DNA of 12,063 nt from NCBI GenBank assembly GCA_050014355.1, contig JBEKDL010000057.1, positions 1 through 12,063 on the forward strand. Direction: 5' to 3'. The translations under genes and the position numbers were made by a program. Positions 8,186 through 12,063 of the stretch are shown here, piece by piece (within the stretch, counting starts at the first letter, position 1; each line of letters begins with the position of its first letter). The stretch comes from Fen-1077 sp050014355 (GTDB lineage Bacteria; Chloroflexota; Dehalococcoidia; Dehalococcoidales; RBG-16-60-22). The notes beneath the pieces were generated by a model, which saw only the letters and a list, made by a program, of their open reading frames with translations, ran no database searches and was not told the DNA's origin.

Positions 8186-9762
8186 TTTGGCTCTACTGGA
8201 GCGTTAGTATAGTCGAGGTGCATGAGCAGGTCGGTGCGTCCTCTTAACTCGCTCACGCTCCTTAGTCCCAGTCTTTTCAGGATACCGACCAGCTCTTTGC
8301 GCCAGGCGCTGTAGAGATTGATAATGCGCTGCGTGCCCCAGTCCAGGTCTAGCTTTGCGGCGAGCTCGGGGTCGGTGGTAGCGATACCGCGCGGACAACC
8401 GCGCCCGCTTTCGCAGCGGCTGCACCGGATACAGCCGAGAGCGACCAGCTCGGCCGTACCGACGACCACGCCGTCAGCGCCGAGGGCAATAGCCTTGGCG
8501 ATGTCATGGACCGTCCGCAGGCCGCCGCTGCAAATCAGGGTCACTCTATCCCGGATGCCTTCCTGCACCAGGAACCGGTGCACCTTGACGATAGCGTACT
8601 CGATGGGCATGGCGATGTTCTTCTTGGCGATGTCCGGCGCCGCGCCGGTGCCGCCGTAGCCGCCATCCAGGTGGACGATATGCGTGCCGGCGGAGTAGCT
8701 GCCCACGGCTACCATATCGACATCGACGGGAGTGGACACCTTCGTTGATATTAAAGCGCGCCGGTTGACGTGCTTTATCCAGTCGATGTGTTTTTTATGG
8801 TCTTCGATGGAATAAACGCTGTGGAACGGGAACGGCGAGAACAGCGAAATACCCAGCACCGTTTCGCGCATACGGGCGACCGCCGGCGTCACTTTATCGG
8901 CAAGAAGGTGGCCGCCCAGGCCCGGTTTAGCGCCCTGGGCATACTTGAACTCTACCATCCGGACCCGCTGAATGGTTTCCTCGCGCACGCCGAAGAGGCC
9001 GGTGGCCACCTGGGTGATAACGTGGTCGTCGTAAGGTCTCATGCGCTCCATGTAGCCGCCTTCGCCGGTGCAGGTGAACGTGTTAAAGGCGGTGGCGGCC
9101 CGCGCCTTGGCCAGCTGGGTCACGTTGCTGACCGAACCAAAGGACATGCCGCCGCCGTACCAGGGGACATCGATTTTTATTTTCGGGCGGTCATCGTGGC
9201 GACGGTTCAGCTCGAGGCTGGTATCTATTTCATCATCGTCCAGGGCGACGGGCGGTTTTTCCGGGAACTTAAAGCGCAGCCGGTCGAAGCCGCCGTCGGA
9301 GGCGCCCGTCTCGTATTCGTAATTATAGTCGGGGGAGGGCGGTTCGCCGGTCTCCGCCATTTTCCAGGTCGCCAGTAAGATATCCGGTGTCCAGCGGGGG
9401 TCCCCGAGCGCTTTCAACATCGGGTTTTCGACCATCTTTAATGCCTTATTGGGACAGAGGTCGACGCAGTAATGGTCGGTCTTTGCGCAGGACGGCCCGA
9501 TGCACGTGTTGAGGTGCGGCGCCAGGAACAGATTGTAGCCCGGTTTCTTTTGGTGCACGCTGTAAGGGCAGACCCCGGCGCACTTGCCGCAGAAAGTACA
9601 GGCGCTGCTGCGCCGGATGATATACTTGGCAATCTCGTTACGGTAGCGCGAAGGCGCCGGTTTTATCTCACGCGGCACTGCCACCGAAGGTACCAGCGTT
9701 TTCAGCGTGTTTTCCGGCAGGATTTGCGCCAGTTTATTTTCTTGCACCAAAGAGTCTACCAA
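8182..9762 (-). CDS. gltB: Glutamate synthase FMN/iron-sulfur domain protein (archaeal-type GltB2)
   Basis: Encodes 526 residues from the proposed TTG. It matches the free-standing glutamate synthase synthase domain of archaea and anaerobes, which combines 2-oxoglutarate with ammonia channelled from a glutaminase domain, using reduced FMN. Visible marks: ferredoxin cysteines C55, C58, C61, C65; a second set C87, C92, C99, C103; then an FMN TIM barrel with GGGMSFGSVS (203-212), CTGEGG (231-236), QGAKPGLGGHL (276-286), DGGYGGTGAAP (366-376), SGGLRT (412-417) and GTA (435-437), and the C-terminal cluster C444, C447, C450, C456-Pro. All catalytic loops are present. An open frame continues to a TTG at 9786, but AGGAGG lies six bases before TTG 9762, so I chose that start; no ATG is available near the N-terminus. 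The gene overlaps the previous one by 29 bases and the following one by ATGA. The GATase domain is the next gene. Confidence 0.9.
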   Translation of the reverse strand: MVDSLVQENKLAQILPENTLKTLVPSVAVPREIKPAPSRYRNEIAKYIIRRSSACTFCGKCAGVCPYSVHQKKPGYNLFLAPHLNTCIGPSCAKTDHYCVDLCPNKALKMVENPMLKALGDPRWTPDILLATWKMAETGEPPSPDYNYEYETGASDGGFDRLRFKFPEKPPVALDDDEIDTSLELNRRHDDRPKIKIDVPWYGGGMSFGSVSNVTQLAKARAATAFNTFTCTGEGGYMERMRPYDDHVITQVATGLFGVREETIQRVRMVEFKYAQGAKPGLGGHLLADKVTPAVARMRETVLGISLFSPFPFHSVYSIEDHKKHIDWIKHVNRRALISTKVSTPVDVDMVAVGSYSAGTHIVHLDGGYGGTGAAPDIAKKNIAMPIEYAIVKVHRFLVQEGIRDRVTLICSGGLRTVHDIAKAIALGADGVVVGTAELVALGCIRCSRCESGRGCPRGIATTDPELAAKLDLDWGTQRIINLYSAWRKELVGILKRLGLRSVSELRGRTDLLMHLDYTNAPVEPK

Positions 9763-11140
9763 AGGTGTCCTCCTCAAGGTCTTCAAAGAACATGGCGCGG
9801 CCGGCCTCGCCGCGGAGACGGCGCGCCTCGCGGATGCCCATCGCGCCCATCATTTCGATGAGCTGGTCGTGCCAGGCGGCAATCAAGTTCGTCATGCGGC
9901 CGACGCCATACTCGCGGGTTATCTCCTCGATTTTGCCCGGGCAGACCAGGTCTTCCCGGCAGTCCTGGCAGAACTGGCATTCCAGGGCAATCATAAGAGG
10001 CATGTTAACGCTCACTAGGTCGGCGCCGCAGAGCATCTGCTTGGCCAGGTGCTCCGGCAGGGCGATGCCGCCGCCGGCCATAATCGTGACCTCGTCCCGG
10101 ATGCCGTCTTTCACCAGCGAGGTATGGATGTGACGCATCATATCTTTGACGAATTTCGGTTTTTCCACGTTAATCTGGTTGCCGTTAATATCCGCCACGA
10201 CATGGATAACCTCGATAAAGGGCTGGTGCGCCAGCTCGATGGCGCGCTGTTCGCCGTGAGCGTCCAGGTCTACCCTCACCGCGACGACAAGCCCGGGACT
10301 AACAGATTTCAGCTCTTTAACCCGGTTTTCTAAGTTGTCATCATCGCTGATTTCCAACAGCCTGGTTTTACATAATATATCTTTCGGGGGCAGGTGTTTA
10401 TCTTTAGATAAATGGAACATCAGGTGGGGCAGGAACTGCTCCTTTTCCGCCCCGAGAAGCTCGTAATGTTCCCAATCAATAATTAACAGCGTGCCCGTCC
10501 GCCGGGCGGTATCGGCGAATACCGGCAGGAGAGCAGGGAAGAAATATTTAGCCGGCAGCTTATCGATAATCAAGGGTATGGGTATATCTACCAGCGGGAA
10601 CAGGCCGCTGCTCGGCTTTCCCTTCTCGTCAAAGGTGATTAACCGCGGCTTTCTCCCGATATCCACGGCCGTGCTGATGTACTCGCGCCCGTGGATGCCA
10701 TCGCGGGTGGGGCGGACGATTTCCGACATATCCGTCCACATCGCGTCGAAACCGGGGCCGGTGAATTTACCGCGGTAGCCCGCGCCGGAGACCGGTATGG
10801 CGGCTGTATCCGCCTGGTTCCAGGTGGTGGCGATAATGTCCGGCGTGAAATAGCTGTTGCCCATGCGCTCGTACATCGGGTTGACGGTCATCGCCAGGAT
10901 GCCCTTGGTACAACTCTGGACGCAGGAAAAACAACCCATGCACTCGAAGAAGAGGGACTCGACCGTTTTCAGGTCTTTAATATAGTCCATCTCCTGGCGG
11001 TACCGGTCATAAACGCAGGCCTTCTTCACGCAGTTGTGGCAGCGCGCGCAGTCTTCCCGCCAGTCCACGATGCCGAACTTGCCGACGGGCGGAAGACGAC
11101 GGGCTATTTTTTTAGTCTCGATATGATACTTTTTAGGCAT
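9734..11140 (-). CDS. Iron-sulfur protein with degenerate glutamate-synthase FMN barrel (GltB2 paralogue)
   Basis: A 468-residue soluble protein. The N-terminus carries two cysteine clusters of ferredoxin type: C31-x2-C34-x2-C37-x4-C42 and C67-x2-C70-x2-C73-x3-C77. A third set, C388, C391, C394 and C400 followed by Pro, sits where glutamate synthase binds its own iron-sulfur cluster. It aligns by eye with the next gene along its whole length: NPM...TPDI...TW near 88-107, GIRDEVTI..GGG (347-358) against GIRDRVTLI.SGG, and a shared C-terminal NL..AW (418-423). The catalytic loops are gone, however. There is no GGGMSFGS, GEGG or PGLGG segment; DGGYGGTG has become ADINGNQ; and the GTA of the flavin phosphate site has become NMP. 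FMN binding and glutamate synthesis are therefore doubtful. I infer an electron-transfer or scaffold subunit paired with the active paralogue. ATG start, 11 bases after metF; overlaps the next gene. Confidence 0.75.
   Translation of the reverse strand: MPKKYHIETKKIARRLPPVGKFGIVDWREDCARCHNCVKKACVYDRYRQEMDYIKDLKTVESLFFECMGCFSCVQSCTKGILAMTVNPMYERMGNSYFTPDIIATTWNQADTAAIPVSGAGYRGKFTGPGFDAMWTDMSEIVRPTRDGIHGREYISTAVDIGRKPRLITFDEKGKPSSGLFPLVDIPIPLIIDKLPAKYFFPALLPVFADTARRTGTLLIIDWEHYELLGAEKEQFLPHLMFHLSKDKHLPPKDILCKTRLLEISDDDNLENRVKELKSVSPGLVVAVRVDLDAHGEQRAIELAHQPFIEVIHVVADINGNQINVEKPKFVKDMMRHIHTSLVKDGIRDEVTIMAGGGIALPEHLAKQMLCGADLVSVNMPLMIALECQFCQDCREDLVCPGKIEEITREYGVGRMTNLIAAWHDQLIEMMGAMGIREARRLRGEAGRAMFFEDLEEDTFGRLFGARK
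9769..9774 (-). promoter_or_regulatory. Shine-Dalgarno site deciding the TTG start of the GltB2 gene
   Basis: A perfect AGGAGG lies inside the 3' end of the upstream gene, six bases before TTG at 9762. The other in-frame candidates (TTG at 9786, 9777 and 9750, GTG at 9747) have no comparable site at a workable distance. The arrangement suggests translational coupling of the two paralogues. Confidence 0.7.
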
Positions 11141-11151
11141 ATCACTTCTAC

Positions 11152-12051
11152 CTACGAAACGGCGGCCACTAATTCAGGCACTACGTTTTCACAACCACCG
11201 GAGAGAATATGGACCCCCTTAAGCCCCGGTAGGCCTTTAAGCTGTTTAATCGTTTCCACGGCGATTTTCAGACCTTCTTTTTGCTGCGCCACAGCATCCC
11301 CGGCGGCTTTAAGGCGGTCGATGACCGCCGGCGGGATGTTGAAATCGGTGTGTTTTTCCGATAGCTCTCTGGCCTGCGCGGCGCTCTGCAGGGGCATGAC
11401 GCCCGCCAGGAAGGCCGCTTTTTCCGTGAGGCCTTTTTTACGCGCCGCCTCCAGCCATTCTTTGAAAGCGGCGACATCGAATACGGCCTGGGTCTGGATG
11501 AAGTCTGCCCCGGCGGCGATTTTTTTGCCCAGGCGTAGTAGATTTAATTCGATAGGTTTTAAATAGGGGTTAGCGGCCGCGCCGACAAGCATCGAAAACC
11601 CTCCCTTGATTTTGGTGCCGTCCAGCAGCTGTCCCGAGTTCATTTTTTTGACCAGAGCCACCAGCTGAATCGAATCGATGTCGAAGACGTTGGCCGATTC
11701 CGGATTCCCGATAAGCGTCTGGTGATATCCGGAAAGACATAGCACGTTTTTTATACCCAGGAGCGCCGCTCCCAGCAGGTCCGATTGCAGAGCAATGCGG
11801 TTACGGTCGCGGGTGACGAGCTGGTAAACAGTCTCGATGCCGGCCCGGCCCAGAGCCACCGAAGCCGCCAGGCTGGATACGGCCACGCCGTAGTGGTTAT
11901 CGGCGACATTTACGGCGGCAATCCCGCGGCCGAAAAATCTCGCGCAGGACTCTATGCCCGAAGGGTCAACATCGGGCACAGGCAGGTATTCCGCGGTAAA
12001 AATAAAGTCTTTACCTGTAAGTTTCCCGGCCAGCCTGCTTTCCTGTTTCAT
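11152..12051 (-). CDS. metF: 5,10-methylenetetrahydrofolate reductase (MetF family)
   Basis: A 299-residue protein, close to the usual length of bacterial MetF (about 296). It should interconvert 5,10-methylene-THF and 5-methyl-THF using a flavin in a TIM barrel, which is the last step of the methyl branch of the Wood-Ljungdahl pathway. Family marks seen: FTAEYLPV, with Glu21 at the place of the catalytic Glu28 of E. coli MetF; VTRDRNRIALQSDLLGA (79-95) followed by LGIKNVLCLSG; and TQAVFD (187-192), with Gln188 matching the folate-contacting Gln of ITQFFFD. The Asp of the usual LxGD motif (E. coli Asp120) is replaced by Tyr109. The ATG start is supported by AGGAGAG six bases upstream. It is the first gene visible in the operon and ends 11 bases before the next start. 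No MetV-like partner lies in the window, though one could lie just upstream. The family is certain; its physiological direction and electron donor are not. Confidence 0.93.
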   Translation of the reverse strand: MKQESRLAGKLTGKDFIFTAEYLPVPDVDPSGIESCARFFGRGIAAVNVADNHYGVAVSSLAASVALGRAGIETVYQLVTRDRNRIALQSDLLGAALLGIKNVLCLSGYHQTLIGNPESANVFDIDSIQLVALVKKMNSGQLLDGTKIKGGFSMLVGAAANPYLKPIELNLLRLGKKIAAGADFIQTQAVFDVAAFKEWLEAARKKGLTEKAAFLAGVMPLQSAAQARELSEKHTDFNIPPAVIDRLKAAGDAVAQQKEGLKIAVETIKQLKGLPGLKGVHILSGGCENVVPELVAAVS

Positions 12052-12056
12052 GGATT

Positions 12057-12063
12057 CTCTCCT
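12057..12063 (-). promoter_or_regulatory. Ribosome binding site of metF
   Basis: On the minus strand the window opens with AGGAGAG, then six bases, then the metF ATG. This strong Shine-Dalgarno site fixes the metF start. Any promoter or upstream gene lies beyond the right edge. Confidence 0.8.

Noticed and set aside
8770..9378. Plus-strand open frame of 202 codons
   Set aside because: It is antisense to the conserved FMN barrel of GltB2 and has no plausible product.
4976..9762. An ordinary gltBD operon for ammonium assimilation that happens to lie beside hdr genes
   Set aside because: There is no separate gltD, the GltD module is fused into HdrA, and a decayed paralogue is retained. This goes beyond chance neighbours, although normal glutamate synthesis as one output cannot be excluded.
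9763..9786. TTG 9786 as the start of the GltB2 gene
   Set aside because: It lacks a Shine-Dalgarno site and would lengthen the overlap with the upstream gene to 53 bases; the AGGAGG positioned for TTG 9762 is a better fit.
9734..11140. Reading the degenerate GltB2 paralogue as a pseudogene
   Set aside because: The frame is intact over 468 codons, all three cysteine sets are kept, and both flanking gene junctions are tight, so selection for a function is more likely than decay.
10691..11566. Plus-strand open frame of 291 codons spanning two genes
   Set aside because: It crosses the junction between metF and the next gene in antisense. Both sense genes have clear homology and ribosome binding sites.

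Overview
The window is a single tightly packed block of seven genes, all on the minus strand, so transcription runs from right (12063) to left (1). Reading in that direction: a methylenetetrahydrofolate reductase (metF); an iron-sulfur protein that looks like a degenerate paralogue of the glutamate synthase FMN domain; a canonical ferredoxin-type glutamate synthase FMN domain (GltB2); a fused glutamine amidotransferase plus GXGXG glutamate synthase protein (GltB1-GltB3); hdrC; hdrB; and a giant hdrA-like gene that runs off the left edge without a stop. Gaps between genes are 0 to 18 bases, and two junctions are 4-base ATGA overlaps. No internal promoter, terminator, RNA gene, repeat array or mobile element is visible, and no stretch over 300 bases lacks a gene. 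The window therefore looks like the interior of one operon. Its first visible base pair falls in the metF ribosome binding site, and its last falls inside hdrA.

The gene content points to a strict anaerobe using the methyl branch of the Wood-Ljungdahl pathway. Methylene-THF reductase stands next to HdrABC, the module that performs flavin-based electron bifurcation or confurcation in methanogens, sulfate reducers and acetogens. The DNA is fairly GC-rich by eye. A Chloroflexota (Dehalococcoidia-like) or Desulfobacterota-type bacterium is my guess, with low confidence, because no taxonomic marker is present.

The unusual point is the combination. A metF plus hdrABC gene set is known from acetogens such as Moorella. 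Here three glutamate-synthase-like genes lie between metF and hdrCB. The GltD-like NAD(P)H/FAD module that a glutamate synthase needs is not a separate gene but is embedded in the HdrA polypeptide, between two HdrA-like flavoprotein parts. All glutamate synthase domains (GATase, FMN barrel, GXGXG helix, GltD module) and all Hdr subunits are thus encoded together. The simplest reading is one large iron-sulfur flavoprotein assembly, or two that share the HdrA-GltD protein, linking methylene-THF reduction, glutamine/2-oxoglutarate chemistry, NAD(P)H, and a disulfide or ferredoxin. This is inference from gene order and domains and is untested.
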